DNA from: Kitasatospora cineracea
Lineage (GTDB): Bacteria > Actinomycetota > Actinomycetes > Streptomycetales > Streptomycetaceae
Length of the DNA: 64,000 nucleotides
Assembly (NCBI RefSeq): GCF_003751605.1
Contig: NZ_RJVJ01000001.1
Coordinates: 2,108,001-2,172,000 of the forward strand
Direction of reading: 5' to 3'
This document shows positions 53,521 through 61,873 of the stretch, in pieces. A model generated the notes under the pieces. The model was not told the DNA's origin and made no database searches. It saw only the letters and a list, made by a program, of their open reading frames with translations. Made by a program: the position numbers and the translations under genes. Positions within the stretch are counted from its first letter, which is position 1; the number at the start of each line of letters is the position of its first letter.

Positions 53521-54147
53521 TCACGCCCCGGCGGCTCCGCCGGTCGGGGTCACCTGCGGGGCGCAGGCCGCGATCCGGTCCGCGAGCCGCTCGTAGCCGA
53601 CGGGATCGCCGCACAGCCGACGCGCCGCGGCCAGGCCCACGCTGGACTGGCCGGTCGCCTCCACGAGGGCGCGGGGGGCGACGTGGAAGCTCCACTGGCC
53701 GATGTCGAGCGGGTCGTAGTCGGTGTGGGTGACCGCGGTGTGGAGGGCGAAGACGTAGACGTCCGCGTTGTAGGACCGAGTCGCGGCGCTACCGTCCTCG
53801 GCGGTCCAGGTGCGTCCGCGCAGCCGGGAGAAGCGGATCTCCGACAGTCGGCGCTGGCCCCAGACCTGCAGGTAGGCGCTGGTCTTGACCTCGACCCTGA
53901 GCCCTTCCGGGGTCAGGACGTCGAAGCTCTCCCACTCCGGGTTGCGCGCCGCGGCGCCGACCGCCCGGTGGACCAGGAACTCCGCGAGCATCCCCCGGAC
54001 GGTGTTGCTCCGGAGGTCGGGCATCGCGTACCGCCAGAAGTCCAGCACCGTCCCGGCGTCGGCGCCCCGGAAGGGCTCGCCGCCGTCGAGCGGGGCCAGT
54101 TCGGCCGGGGTGTACCAACTGTCAGGGGCGGCGGGTTCCGAGGACAC
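53521..54147 (-). CDS. Orphan PD-(D/E)XK nuclease-like hypothetical protein
   Basis: The 208-residue protein has WYTPAELAPLDGGEPF and RGMLAEFLVHRAVG at the start. FDVLTPEGLRVEVKTSAYLQ follows, in which D...EVK fits the catalytic strand pattern of PD-(D/E)XK (restriction endonuclease-like) folds, and the Glu of AEFLV the helical acid. No methyltransferase or helicase is adjacent. The start is uncertain: GTG 54147 lies very close to its GGAGGG. Similar hypothetical proteins recur in streptomycetes, to my memory without assigned function. Confidence 0.65.
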   Translation of the reverse strand: MSSEPAAPDSWYTPAELAPLDGGEPFRGADAGTVLDFWRYAMPDLRSNTVRGMLAEFLVHRAVGAAARNPEWESFDVLTPEGLRVEVKTSAYLQVWGQRRLSEIRFSRLRGRTWTAEDGSAATRSYNADVYVFALHTAVTHTDYDPLDIGQWSFHVAPRALVEATGQSSVGLAAARRLCGDPVGYERLADRIAACAPQVTPTGGAAGA

Positions 54148-54174
54148 GCCCTCCAGGGTGGCACGGCGCGGAAC

Positions 54175-54241
54175 GGGGAGGGCGGTGGTGCGGGGGAGGC
54201 GCCCAGGAACCCGGCGCCGCGCCCGCACCACCGCCCTCCCC
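54175..54241 (-). terminator. Hairpin terminator after YajQ gene
   Basis: A perfect 20-bp inverted repeat (54175-54194 and 54222-54241) with a 27-base, itself GC-structured loop follows the YajQ gene on the minus strand and precedes the nuclease-like gene. Confidence 0.75.
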
Positions 54242-54259
54242 GGCGGGGCCGCCTGCGGA

Positions 54260-54748
54260 TCAGCGGTAGTTGACGAACTGGACGGCGAAGTCCAGGTCCT
54301 TGCCCTTGAGCAGCGTCTGTACGGTCTGCAGGTCGTCGCGCGACTTCGAGCTGACCCGCAGCTCGTCGCCCTGGACCTGCGCCTTGACGCCCTTCGGGCC
54401 CTCGTCGCGGATGATCTTCGCGACCTTCTTGGCATCCTCGGTGGTGATGCCTTCCTTGATGTCGGCGAAGATCTTGTACTCCTTGCCGGACAGCTGCGGC
54501 TCCGCCGCGTCCAGCGCCTTCAGCGACAGCCCGCGCTTCACGAACTTGGTCTGCAGCACGTCCAGGATCGCCCGGACCCGCTCCTCGCCGTTGGCCTTCA
54601 TCTCGATCTTCTCGCCGGACCGCTTGATCTCGGCGCCCACGTTCTTGAAGTCGAAGCGGGTGGCGATCTCGCGGGAGGTCTGGTTGATCGCGTTGTCGAC
54701 CTCCTGCCACTCGACCTTCGAGACGATGTCGAAACTGGAGTCGGCCAT
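54260..54748 (-). CDS. yajQ: YajQ-family nucleotide/cyclic di-GMP-binding protein
   Basis: The 162-residue protein [20 protein letters not shown]... has the two ferredoxin-like halves of Yaj[19 protein letters not shown], then [20 protein letters not shown] with [10 protein letters not shown]. It ends in [12 protein letters not shown], typical for the family. Some members bind cyclic di-GMP; in actinobacteria the role is unsettled. It is monocistronic. Confidence 0.94.
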   Translation of the reverse strand: MADSSFDIVSKVEWQEVDNAINQTSREIATRFDFKNVGAEIKRSGEKIEMKANGEERVRAILDVLQTKFVKRGLSLKALDAAEPQLSGKEYKIFADIKEGITTEDAKKVAKIIRDEGPKGVKAQVQGDELRVSSKSRDDLQTVQTLLKGKDLDFAVQFVNYR

Positions 54749-54962
54749 GGGTGTTGGTCTCCTTGCACTACAGGCTGCACGGTCGCGCCGCCCGCCACCG
54801 GCGGGCGACGCCCCAGCCTATCCAGCACCCCGCGCCCCCGCCCGCAACAGCCGCGCGCCGACCTTGATCACGACGTGACGTAACCGAGTGGCAGACCACC
54901 CCCCAACATCAGGTATCGTTTACGACGTCGAACGGGGCACCGTCCCGCGAGACACCATCCCT

Positions 54963-55043
54963 GGCTGGTTGCCCGAGCGGCCAAAGGGAGCAGACTGTAA
55001 ATCTGTCGCGCAAGCTACGCAGGTTCGAACCCTGCACCAGCCA
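54963..55043 (+). tRNA. tRNA-Tyr (GTA)
   Basis: The 81-nt gene has acceptor GGCTGGT paired with ACCAGCC, anticodon GTA at 54997-54999 in loop CTGTAAA, a long variable arm (GTCGCGCAAGCTACGC region) and the T loop GGTTCGAACCC. The discriminator is A, and CCA is not encoded. Confidence 0.95.
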
Positions 55044-55053
55044 CCGGATAGTG

Positions 55054-55095
55054 AAGAAGCCCCTGGGCTGCGGAAACGCAGCCCAGGGGCTTCTT
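55054..55095. terminator. Intrinsic terminator after tRNA-Tyr
   Basis: A perfect 19-bp stem closed by a GAAA tetraloop lies 10 bp after the tRNA, followed by a GCGTT stretch. It can also serve the convergent amidohydrolase gene. Confidence 0.92.
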
Positions 55096-55117
55096 GCGTT
55101 GCCGCAGGCCGGGCGGC

Positions 55118-56368
55118 TCAGCCCGGGTGGTTCTGGCGGGGGAGGGCCAGGGTGACGGTGTCGGCGAATTCGCGGACGGCGCTGGTGCGGGAGACGATGC
55201 GGCCGCAGTGGACGACCAGGCGGGAGTGGCCGCCGGAGAGGGCGCCGTCCAGGGTGTCGCCACGGACGGCGAGGAGTTCGGCGGGGAAGCCGGCGTCGAC
55301 CCGGACGGGGGGCAGGCCGAGGGTGGTGCGGGCCTGGGCGGAGACGGCGTCGTAGGCGGCTTCGGGGGAGAGGGCGCCGCTCGCGGCGAGCAGGCGGGCG
55401 GCGTCCAGCGGGTCGGCCCGGCCGACCGGGTTGGAGGGGTCGCGGAGGGCTCCGGCGCCGGCCGTGAGGGCGACCCGGGCGTGGGCGAACTCCCGTACCA
55501 GGGACGGGCGCAGGCCGATCGGAGGGCCTTCGAGGCCGGTGCAGCCGCCGTTCTGCGGCAGGCAGGCGACCCGGATGCCGGCGCCGGCCAGCACGCCCGC
55601 GCCGCCGGGCGGCAGCGCGCTGCACGGGCCGAGCGTGACCCGGGGCCGGTGCGGGGCCAGCGCGGCGACCAGCCGGGCGAGTTGGGCCTGGTCGGCGGCG
55701 TTGGTGTGCAGGTCGACCGGGCAGTCCGCCTCGGCCGCGGCGTCCAGGACGGCCTGCACGTAGCCGACCGGGTCCGGGTCGAGGTCGGGGCAGCCGCCCG
55801 CCGCGTCCGCGCCGAGTTTGAGGGCGTCCCGCAGCAGGGCCCGGCCGTCGGCCCCGGCGCGGCCAGTGAGCAGCCGGGGCATCGCCACCGCCTGCAGTTC
55901 GGCCAGCCCGCGCAGCGCCTGGCGGGCGGTGAGGACGGCCTCCAGCCGGCGCAGCCCGTGCGCGTCGCCGATCCGGACATGGGTGCGCTGGGCGGTGGCG
56001 CCGTAGCCGAGCGAGGTGAGCGCGGACTCGGTGGCCCGGCGGACCAGTTCGGCCGGGCCGTCCGGGGCGGGTTCGGGCAGGGCGGCGGCGAACGCGCTGT
56101 CGTGGTGCCCGTGCGGTTCGGCGGGGGCGGGCAGCAGCAGGTAGCCGGAGAGGTCGATCCGGGCGCCGGTGGTGACGGTGGGCTGCCCGGGCAGGGCGGG
56201 CAGCGGCCCGAGGCTGCCGACGGTGCCGACGGCCTGGATCCGGTCCCCGCTGATCCGGACGTCCACCACCCGGCCGTCCAGCAGGCGGGCGCCGGTGAGC
56301 AGCAGCACCGGCCCGTGCCCGAGCGGGTTGGCGGGCGGTGGCTGGGCGCCCTCGGTGGGTTCGCTCAT
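55118..56368 (-). CDS. Amidohydrolase-fold protein related to cytosine deaminase, atypical active site
   Basis: The 416-residue protein has the composite domain start (GARLLDGRVVDVRISGDRIQAVG), a PAPAEPHGHHDSAF segment at the HxH position, and VDLHTNAAD at the second His. At the usual metal-binding (S/A)D(N/G)xRDP position the sequence is ALTAGAGALRDPSNPVG: the Asp is replaced, while the following RDPxNPxG is kept. It may therefore use fewer metal ligands or have lost activity. The start MSEPTEG at 56368 is clear. It lies alone between tRNA genes. Confidence 0.78.
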   Translation of the reverse strand: MSEPTEGAQPPPANPLGHGPVLLLTGARLLDGRVVDVRISGDRIQAVGTVGSLGPLPALPGQPTVTTGARIDLSGYLLLPAPAEPHGHHDSAFAAALPEPAPDGPAELVRRATESALTSLGYGATAQRTHVRIGDAHGLRRLEAVLTARQALRGLAELQAVAMPRLLTGRAGADGRALLRDALKLGADAAGGCPDLDPDPVGYVQAVLDAAAEADCPVDLHTNAADQAQLARLVAALAPHRPRVTLGPCSALPPGGAGVLAGAGIRVACLPQNGGCTGLEGPPIGLRPSLVREFAHARVALTAGAGALRDPSNPVGRADPLDAARLLAASGALSPEAAYDAVSAQARTTLGLPPVRVDAGFPAELLAVRGDTLDGALSGGHSRLVVHCGRIVSRTSAVREFADTVTLALPRQNHPG

Positions 56369-56645
56369 CGGCCCGCTCCTCCAGTCCCGTTGACCGCCCG
56401 GCGGCTCCGGGGCCCGGTGCGGGCGGCCGGCCGGCGGCGCGCCCGTGCGGCCGTGGGCGGCCGCGCGGGGGATCACTGACGGTCGAGCCTAGGCCGCGCT
56501 CGGCGGGGACCGGTGGATGCGGGCCGCCAGGACGTGTCGGGACGTGTCGGGCGGGCCCGGGTTGCGGCGGGGGTCGAACGGGTGTCGGGTGACGGCCCGT
56601 CAGTACGGGCCCGCCGACCTGCGGAGATCCGGCGCGGATACGGAT

Positions 56646-56674
56646 TTCACCTCTGGCCCGGAACCGTGTAATCT
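56646..56674 (+). promoter_or_regulatory. Promoter of the tRNA-Thr/tRNA-Met unit
   Basis: TTCACC (-35-like) and TAATCT (-10) are separated by 17 bp. The -10 ends 11 bp before the tRNA-Thr 5' end, consistent with a short precursor leader and a vegetative sigma (HrdB-type) promoter. Confidence 0.6.
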
Positions 56675-56685
56675 CTTCCTCGTTC

Positions 56686-56758
56686 GCCCCTATAGCTCAG
56701 TCGGTAGAGCGTCTCCATGGTAAGGAGAAGGTCTGCGGTTCGATTCCGCATGGGGGCT
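56686..56758 (+). tRNA. tRNA-Thr (GGT)
   Basis: The 73-nt gene begins GCCCCTATAGCTCAG. Anticodon GGT is at 56719-56721 in loop ATGGTAA with stem TCTCC/GGAGA, T arm GCGGTTCGATTCCGC, and acceptor closing with TGGGGGC. CCA is not encoded. Confidence 0.96.
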
Positions 56759-56800
56759 CTGGTGAAGAGTTCCTCGCCTCGGCGGGGTTCCGATCATCAA

Positions 56801-56873
56801 AGCGGTGTAGCTCAGTTGGTAGAGCAAGCGGCTCATAATCGCTGTGTCACCGGTTCAAGTCCGGTCACCGCTA
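56801..56873 (+). tRNA. tRNA-Met (CAT), elongator type
   Basis: The 73-nt gene has acceptor AGCGGTG/CACCGCT, anticodon CAT at 56834-56836 and T arm CCGGTTCAAGTCCGG. The A1-T72 start pair and the lack of three G-C pairs at the base of the anticodon stem argue against an initiator tRNA. It is 42 bp after tRNA-Thr and likely co-transcribed. Confidence 0.93.
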
Positions 56874-56879
56874 CCCCGC

Positions 56880-56913
56880 GTAGTCGATCGGGGGATCACT
56901 CCCGATCGGCTAC
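56880..56913 (+). terminator. Terminator after tRNA-Met with T-rich tail
   Basis: GTAGTCGATCGGG and CCCGATCGGCTAC form a 13-bp stem (one G-U) with an 8-base loop. TCTTGTCTGTGTTCTT follows, one of few T-rich tails in the window. Confidence 0.8.
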
Positions 56914-56955
56914 TCTTGTCTGTGTTCTTATTCGTTGTCCAAGGAAGGCACTCCC

Positions 56956-57120
56956 GTGGCTGCCACCGATGTCCGCCCGAAGATCACGCTGGCCTGCGTG
57001 GAGTGCAAGGAGCGGAACTACATCACCAAGAAGAACCGGCGTAACGACCCGGACCGTCTTGAGATGAAGAAGCACTGCCCGCGTTGCAACTCTCACACGG
57101 CGCACCGCGAAACCCGCTGA
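56956..57120 (+). CDS. rpmG: 50S ribosomal protein L33
   Basis: The 54-residue protein starts at GTG 56956 after AAGGAAGG. It has two CxxC knuckles ([10 protein letters not shown] and HCPRCNSHT), so it is the zinc-binding type of L33. [17 protein letters not shown] is typical. It stands after the tRNA pair and before the MaoC genes, as in streptomycete chromosomes. Confidence 0.97.
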   Translation: MAATDVRPKITLACVECKERNYITKKNRRNDPDRLEMKKHCPRCNSHTAHRETR

Positions 57121-57129
57121 CTTTGCCTC

Positions 57130-57170
57130 GACTCCAGGCCGCACCCCACCACGGGGAGCGGCCTGGAGTC
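57130..57170 (+). terminator. Hairpin terminator after rpmG
   Basis: GACTCCAGGCCGC and GCGGCCTGGAGTC form a perfect 13-bp stem 9 bp after the rpmG stop, with an inner CCCC/GGGG pairing, followed by ATTTCTG. Confidence 0.85.
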
Positions 57171-57227
57171 ATTTCTGCATGACGGGCCGGACGCCGGGCC
57201 GGACGCACGACCAGAGGAGTTGCCTCC

Positions 57228-57686
57228 ATGCCGCTCGACCCCTCGTTCATCGGGCGGACCTACCCGCCCACCGAACCGTACGAGGTGGGCCGGGAGAAGA
57301 TCCGCGAGTTCGCCGCGGCGATCGGTGACGCGAACCCGGCGTACACCGACACCGAGGCGGCCAAGGCGTTCGGGCACCCGGACGTCATCGCTCCGCCGAC
57401 CTTCCCCTTCATGCTGAGCTTCCGGGCCGCGGCGCAGGTCGTGAACGACCCCGAACTCGGGCTGGACTACAGCCGGGTGGTGCACGGCGACCAGAAGTTC
57501 GTCTACGCCCGCCCGGTGCGGGCCGGCGACCGGCTCTCGGTCACCATCAGCATCGACGCGATCAAGTCGCTGGCGGGCAACGACGTGCTGACCGTCCGCG
57601 GCGAGGTCGACGACGCCGGCGGCGAGCACGTGGTGACGTCGATCATGACGCTGGTGGCGCGCGCCGCCGAAGCCGGGGAGGAGTGA
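57228..57686 (+). CDS. MaoC-like hot-dog dehydratase, N-terminal-type subunit
   Basis: The 152-residue protein is of the FAS1_DH/HadA-HadC type. EVGREKIREFAAAIGDANPAYTD and GHPDVIAPPTFPFML open the fold, and YARPVRAGDRLSVTISI is the strand pair. It lacks the catalytic Asp-His hot-dog motif, which is in the partner encoded next with a 4-bp overlap. Together they would form a heterodimeric 3-hydroxyacyl-ACP (or CoA) dehydratase like mycobacterial HadAB. Confidence 0.9.
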   Translation: MPLDPSFIGRTYPPTEPYEVGREKIREFAAAIGDANPAYTDTEAAKAFGHPDVIAPPTFPFMLSFRAAAQVVNDPELGLDYSRVVHGDQKFVYARPVRAGDRLSVTISIDAIKSLAGNDVLTVRGEVDDAGGEHVVTSIMTLVARAAEAGEE

Positions 57687-58111
57687 CCGTGACGGTCCGC
57701 TTTGACGAGGTCCAGGTCGGCACCGAGCTGCCGGCGCAGTCGTTCCCGGTCACCCGGGCGACGCTGGTGCAGTACGCCGGTGCCTCCGGGGACTTCAACC
57801 CGATCCACTGGAACGAGAAGTTCGCCCTGGAGGTCGGCCTCCCGGACGTGATCGCGCACGGCATGTTCACCATGGCCGAGGCCGCCCGGGTGGTCACCGA
57901 CTGGGTCGGCGACCCGGGTGCGGTGGTCGAGTACGGCGTCCGTTTCACCAAGCCGGTGGTCGTCCCCAACGACGGCGTCGGTGCCACCGTCGAGGTGACC
58001 GGGAAGGTCGCCGCGCTGCTGGAGGACAACCGGGTCCGGGTCGACCTGGTGGCGACCAGCGCCGGGCAGAAGGTGCTCGGGATGGCCCGGGCGGTCGTCC
58101 GGCTGGGCTGA
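57683..58111 (+). CDS. MaoC-like hot-dog dehydratase, catalytic subunit
   Basis: The 142-residue protein has the hydratase 2 motif: GDFNPIHWNEKFA supplies the catalytic Asp and His, and LPDVIAHGMFTMA continues it, as in HadB. GTG 57683 overlaps the upstream stop; a GTG at 57689 is possible. The pair is followed by murB-region genes in other streptomycetes, so this is probably core rather than acquired. Confidence 0.92.
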   Translation: MTVTVRFDEVQVGTELPAQSFPVTRATLVQYAGASGDFNPIHWNEKFALEVGLPDVIAHGMFTMAEAARVVTDWVGDPGAVVEYGVRFTKPVVVPNDGVGATVEVTGKVAALLEDNRVRVDLVATSAGQKVLGMARAVVRLG

Positions 58112-58170
58112 GCGCCCGCGGGGTACGGTTTCCGGGGGCCCGGCCTCCGGAACGCGCCCCACCGGTCCGC

Positions 58171-58200
58171 TTGCCAAAGTTATTGGCCAATCACTAACCT
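58171..58200 (+). promoter_or_regulatory. Leaderless promoter with embedded operator for the TetR gene
   Basis: TTGCCA (58171-58176) and TAACCT (58195-58200) are 18 bp apart, and the -10 ends 6 bp before the ATG at 58207, so transcription should start at the start codon. The spacer is filled by GTTATTGGCCAATCAC (58179-58194), a near-palindrome that recurs before the MFS gene. Confidence 0.7.
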
Positions 58201-58206
58201 GGGGGC

Positions 58207-58782
58207 ATGGCCAGGAACAGCATGCGGATGTCCGCCGAGGAGCGGCGCGAGAGCGTCGTCCGGGCGGCCATGGTGGAGTTCGCCCGGGGCGGGTACCGGG
58301 GGACGTCCACCGAGGCGATCGCCCGCCGGGTGGGCGTCTCGCAGCCGTACCTGTTCCGGCTCTTCCCCAACAAGCAGGCGATCTTCGAGGCGGCCGCCGA
58401 GCACTGCATCGAGGAGACCTGGCGGGTCTTCGACCGGGCGTCGGAGGGCCTGACCGGGGAGGCGGCGTGCGCGGCGATGGGTGCCGCGTACCTGGACCTG
58501 ATCGCGGACCGCGAGCAGGTCATGATGCAGATGCAGATCTACGTCTCGGTGTTCGCGGCGGAGTCGGCCGGCGAGCACGGCATCGGGGAGGCGGCCCGGG
58601 AGGGCTGGCTGCGGCTGTTCGAGCGGGTCCGGGAGCGGATCGGCGGCGACCAGGAAGCGGCGACCGGGTTCATGGCGCACGGCATGCTGATCAACACCCT
58701 GGTGGCGCTCGGGTACCCGGCGGGCCACCGGATCTGGTCCGGGCTCGAAGCGCCCCGCGCGCAGGAGGCCGGGGAAGGCTGA
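58207..58782 (+). CDS. TetR-family regulator of the adjacent efflux gene
   Basis: The 191-residue repressor starts MARNSMRMSAEERRESVV. Its helix-turn-helix is STEAIARRVGVSQPYLFRLF, followed by PNKQAIFEAA. The effector domain is helical. It likely represses itself and the MFS gene, since the same 16-bp operator lies before both. No ribosome-binding site precedes the ATG, in line with a leaderless message. Confidence 0.93.
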   Translation: MARNSMRMSAEERRESVVRAAMVEFARGGYRGTSTEAIARRVGVSQPYLFRLFPNKQAIFEAAAEHCIEETWRVFDRASEGLTGEAACAAMGAAYLDLIADREQVMMQMQIYVSVFAAESAGEHGIGEAAREGWLRLFERVRERIGGDQEAATGFMAHGMLINTLVALGYPAGHRIWSGLEAPRAQEAGEG

Positions 58783-58828
58783 GGCGCTCCGCCGGTGACG
58801 GCGGCGCGCCCTTTTTCGGCCCACGAAA

Positions 58829-58844
58829 GTTATTGATCAATCAC
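58829..58844 (+). promoter_or_regulatory. Second TetR operator before the MFS gene
   Basis: GTTATTGATCAATCAC differs from the copy at 58179-58194 only in the two central bases. Identity also extends outside it (AAA before; the following AACCT and GGGG are offset by one base). It lies 19 bp before the MFS start codon, between the promoter region and the ribosome-binding site. Confidence 0.68.
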
Positions 58845-58862
58845 AACCTTGGGGAAAGTGAG

Positions 58863-60278
58863 ATGAACAGGCAAGCCGTCTGGACCCTGGTGGTCGTCAG
58901 CGTCGCCAGCTTCATGGCCGGACTCGACAACCTGGTGGTCACCACCGCGCTCCCCGCGATCCGCACCGACCTCGGCGGCGCGCTCGCCGACCTGGAGTGG
59001 ACGGTCAGCGCGTACACCCTGACCTTCGCCGTCCTGCTGATGTTCGGCGCGGCCCTCGGCGACCGCTTCGGCCGCCGCCGGATGTTCGTCGCCGGACTCG
59101 CCGTCTTCACCCTCGGCTCGGCCTCCGCCGCGCTCGCCCCCGACATGGGGACGCTGATCGCCGCCCGCGCCGTCCAGGGCGCCGGCGCGGCGGTGATGGT
59201 GCCGCTCACCCTGACCCTGCTCACCGTCGCGGTCCCCGCCGCCCGGCGCGGCATGGCCTTCGGCATCTGGTCCGGCGTCGCCGGGCTGGCCGTCGCCACC
59301 GGCCCGCTGATCGGCGGCAGCCTCACCGAGCACTTCTCCTGGCAGTGGATCTTCTGGGTGAACGTCCCGGTCGGCCTGGTGCTGCTGCCGCTGTCCCGCG
59401 CCGTGCTCGGCGAGAGCCGCAGCGAGCACCCCCGCCTCGACCTCCCCGGCACCGCACTGGTCAGCGCCGGACTGTTCGGCCTCGTCCTCGGCCTGGTCCG
59501 CGGCAACCCCGACGGCTGGACCGACCCGCTGGTGCTCGGCTCGCTGACCGGCGGCGCCCTGCTGCTGGCCGCCTTCGTCGGGTACGAGATCCGCGGGGCG
59601 CAGCGGCCGATGCTCCCGATGCGGCTGTTCCGCAGCCGGGCGTTCAGCGCCGTCAACGCCGCCAGCCTGCTGATGTACCTGGGCATGTTCGGCTCGATCT
59701 TCCTGATCAGCCAGTACTTCCAGGGCGTCAACGGCTACAGCTCCGAGCAGGCCGGCGTCCGGATGCTCCCCTGGACGGCCATGCCGCTGCTGGTCGCCCC
59801 GGTCGCCGGACTGCTCACCGACCGGATCGGCGGCCGCCCCATCGTGGTCACCGGACTGGTCCTGCAGGCCCTCGGCCTGCTCGGGATCGCCCTGCTCGCC
59901 CAGCACTCCGCCGGGTACGGGCAGCAGGTCCCGGTCCTGATGGTCTGCGGCATCGGCATGTCCCTGTACTTCGCGCCCACCGCCAACCTGGTGATGGCCA
60001 GCGTCCGCCCCGCCGAACAGGGCATCGCCTCCGGCGCGAACAACGCGATGCGCGAGGTCGGCGGCGCGCTCGGAGTGGCCGTGCTCTCCGCCGTGTTCTC
60101 CGCCCGCGGCGGCTACGGCAGCACCGCGGCCTTCACCGACGGGCTCACCGCCGCGCTGCTGGTCGGCGCCGCCGCGATCGGGGCCGGCGCGGTCGCCGCC
60201 GCGCTCGTCCCCCGGCGGCACGGCATGCGGACCGCCGCCGGAGCCCGCCCCGAACCCGTCCTGGCCGGCCGGTCCTGA
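58863..60278 (+). CDS. DHA2-type MFS drug efflux transporter
   Basis: The 471-residue transporter has 14 predicted helices. Motif A is GAALGDRFGRRRMF, the family start is SVASFMAGLDNLVVTTALPAI with the Asp of helix 1, and motif C is in GLAVATGPLIGGSL. It would export a hydrophobic or cationic compound using the proton gradient. It is preceded by a TetR gene and shared operator, so it is inducible by a TetR ligand. The ribosome-binding site is GGGGAAAGTGAG. Confidence 0.94.
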   Translation: MNRQAVWTLVVVSVASFMAGLDNLVVTTALPAIRTDLGGALADLEWTVSAYTLTFAVLLMFGAALGDRFGRRRMFVAGLAVFTLGSASAALAPDMGTLIAARAVQGAGAAVMVPLTLTLLTVAVPAARRGMAFGIWSGVAGLAVATGPLIGGSLTEHFSWQWIFWVNVPVGLVLLPLSRAVLGESRSEHPRLDLPGTALVSAGLFGLVLGLVRGNPDGWTDPLVLGSLTGGALLLAAFVGYEIRGAQRPMLPMRLFRSRAFSAVNAASLLMYLGMFGSIFLISQYFQGVNGYSSEQAGVRMLPWTAMPLLVAPVAGLLTDRIGGRPIVVTGLVLQALGLLGIALLAQHSAGYGQQVPVLMVCGIGMSLYFAPTANLVMASVRPAEQGIASGANNAMREVGGALGVAVLSAVFSARGGYGSTAAFTDGLTAALLVGAAAIGAGAVAAALVPRRHGMRTAAGARPEPVLAGRS

Positions 60279-60318
60279 CCGGCCCCGGCACCCGCCACCG
60301 AACGAGGAGGAACCGACC

Positions 60319-60714
60319 GTGCTCGCCATGACACTCCCCTGGACCCCGGGGCCCGCCGCGCAGCGACCCCCGGCCCGGCCCGTGGTGATGGCCGCCGAAC
60401 TCCGGGTCCGCGGACTGCGCCACGTCCCCGGCTTCCTGCGGCAGTCCCTGAAGGTCCGCGACCGAGCCCGCCGCGCCCCCGGCGCGCTCGGCGTCACCCT
60501 GCGCGCCGCACCGCTGCGCCGCACCTTCTGGGTGCTCTCCAGCTGGAGCGACCAGGAGGCGCTCGCCGCGTTCGTCCGCTCCGGGCCGCACCGGCAGGCG
60601 ATGACCGCGCTCCGCCCCGTGATGGACCGCTCCGCGTTCGCCAGTTGGGAGGCGCAGAGCGCGGCCGAACCCGGCTGGACCGAGGCCCGCAGCCGGCTCG
60701 CCGAAGCCGGGTAG
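60319..60714 (+). CDS. Small dimeric alpha-beta barrel-like protein
   Basis: The 131-residue protein starts at GTG 60319 after GAGGAGG. It has the antibiotic-biosynthesis-monooxygenase/DUF3291-like pattern: an early strand (VVMAAELRVRG), a helix with VPGFLRQSLKVRDRARR, TFWVLSSWSDQEALAAFVRS and a C-terminal helix. The active residues of true monooxygenases are not evident. It is 40 bp after the MFS gene and probably co-transcribed, so it may act on the exported compound. Confidence 0.7.
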   Translation: MLAMTLPWTPGPAAQRPPARPVVMAAELRVRGLRHVPGFLRQSLKVRDRARRAPGALGVTLRAAPLRRTFWVLSSWSDQEALAAFVRSGPHRQAMTALRPVMDRSAFASWEAQSAAEPGWTEARSRLAEAG

Positions 60715-60798
60715 CGCCCGTTCCGGGGCCCGCGCGATCCGCTCCCGCGCACCGGCCCGGTGGCCGGGGGCGGGCCGGATCTCGCTTACGCTGGGGCG

Positions 60799-61839
60799 GT
60801 GATCGAGCAGATGGATGCGCCGCTGGCCCCGTTGACGACGCTGCGCCTGGGCGGCCCGGCCCGCCGGCTGGTGACCGCCGGGACGGACGCCGAGGTGGTG
60901 GCCGCGGTGCGGGCCGCCGACGCGGCCGGGGAACCGCTGCTGGTGCTCGGCGGCGGGTCGAACCTGGTGATCGGGGACGCCGGCTTCCCCGGCACGGTGC
61001 TGCGGATCGCCACCGAGGGCTTCGCCCTGGACGGGACGCTGCTGGAACTGGCGGCCGGCGAGGTCTGGTCGGACGCGGTGGCCCGCACCGTCGCCGCCGG
61101 CCTGGCCGGCCTCGAGTTCCTGGCCGGCATCCCCGGCTCGGCGGGCGCCACCCCGGTGCAGAACGTCGGGGCGTACGGGCAGGAGGTCGCCGAGAGCATC
61201 ACCGAGGTGGTCGCGTACGACCGCCTGCTCGGCGAGAGCGTCACCCTGGCCAACGCCGACTGCGCCTTCTCCTACCGGCACAGCCGCTTCAAGGCCGACC
61301 CGGACCGGTACGTGGTGCTGCGGGTGCGGTTCCGGCTCGCGGACGAGGGCGGACTGTCCTCGCCGGTGAAGTACGCCGAGGTGGCCCGGGCGATGGGCGT
61401 CGAGCCGGAGCAGCGGGTCAAGCTCGGCGACGCGCACGCCGAGGTGCTGCGGCTGCGCGCGGGCAAGGGCATGGTGCTGGACGCCGCCGACCACGACACC
61501 TGGTCGGCCGGCTCGTTCTTCACCAACCCGGTCCTGACGGACGCCCAGTTCGCCGCGTTCACCGCCCGGTTGGGCGACCTGCGGGCGCCGGCCTACCCGG
61601 CGGGGGAGGGGCTCACCAAGACCTCCGCGGCCTGGCTGATCGACAACGCGGGCTTCCGCAAGGGCCACGGCAGCGGCCCGGCGACGCTCTCCACCAAGCA
61701 CACCCTCGCCCTGACCAACCGCGGCTCGGCGACCACCGAGGACCTGCTCGCCCTGGCCCGCGAGGTCCGCGACGGCGTCCGGGCGGCGTTCGGGGTGGAA
61801 CTCGTCAACGAGCCGGTGATGGTGGGCGTCAGCCTCTGA
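60799..61839 (+). CDS. murB: UDP-N-acetylmuramate dehydrogenase
   Basis: The 346-residue FAD enzyme reduces UDP-GlcNAc-enolpyruvate in peptidoglycan synthesis. It has LGGPARRLVTAG, the FAD loop LGGGSNLVIGD, IPGSAGATPVQNVGAYGQE, YRHSRFK and the C-terminal AAWLIDNAGFRKGHG. It is the type I MurB pattern. GTG 60799 is 6 bp after TACGCT, suggesting a leaderless message; ATG 60811 is an alternative. It ends 34 bp before a mobile element cluster. Confidence 0.95.
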   Translation: MIEQMDAPLAPLTTLRLGGPARRLVTAGTDAEVVAAVRAADAAGEPLLVLGGGSNLVIGDAGFPGTVLRIATEGFALDGTLLELAAGEVWSDAVARTVAAGLAGLEFLAGIPGSAGATPVQNVGAYGQEVAESITEVVAYDRLLGESVTLANADCAFSYRHSRFKADPDRYVVLRVRFRLADEGGLSSPVKYAEVARAMGVEPEQRVKLGDAHAEVLRLRAGKGMVLDAADHDTWSAGSFFTNPVLTDAQFAAFTARLGDLRAPAYPAGEGLTKTSAAWLIDNAGFRKGHGSGPATLSTKHTLALTNRGSATTEDLLALAREVRDGVRAAFGVELVNEPVMVGVSL

Positions 61840-61873
61840 AGCCCCCGGGGCGGCGCGGCCGGCGCCGTCGGTC

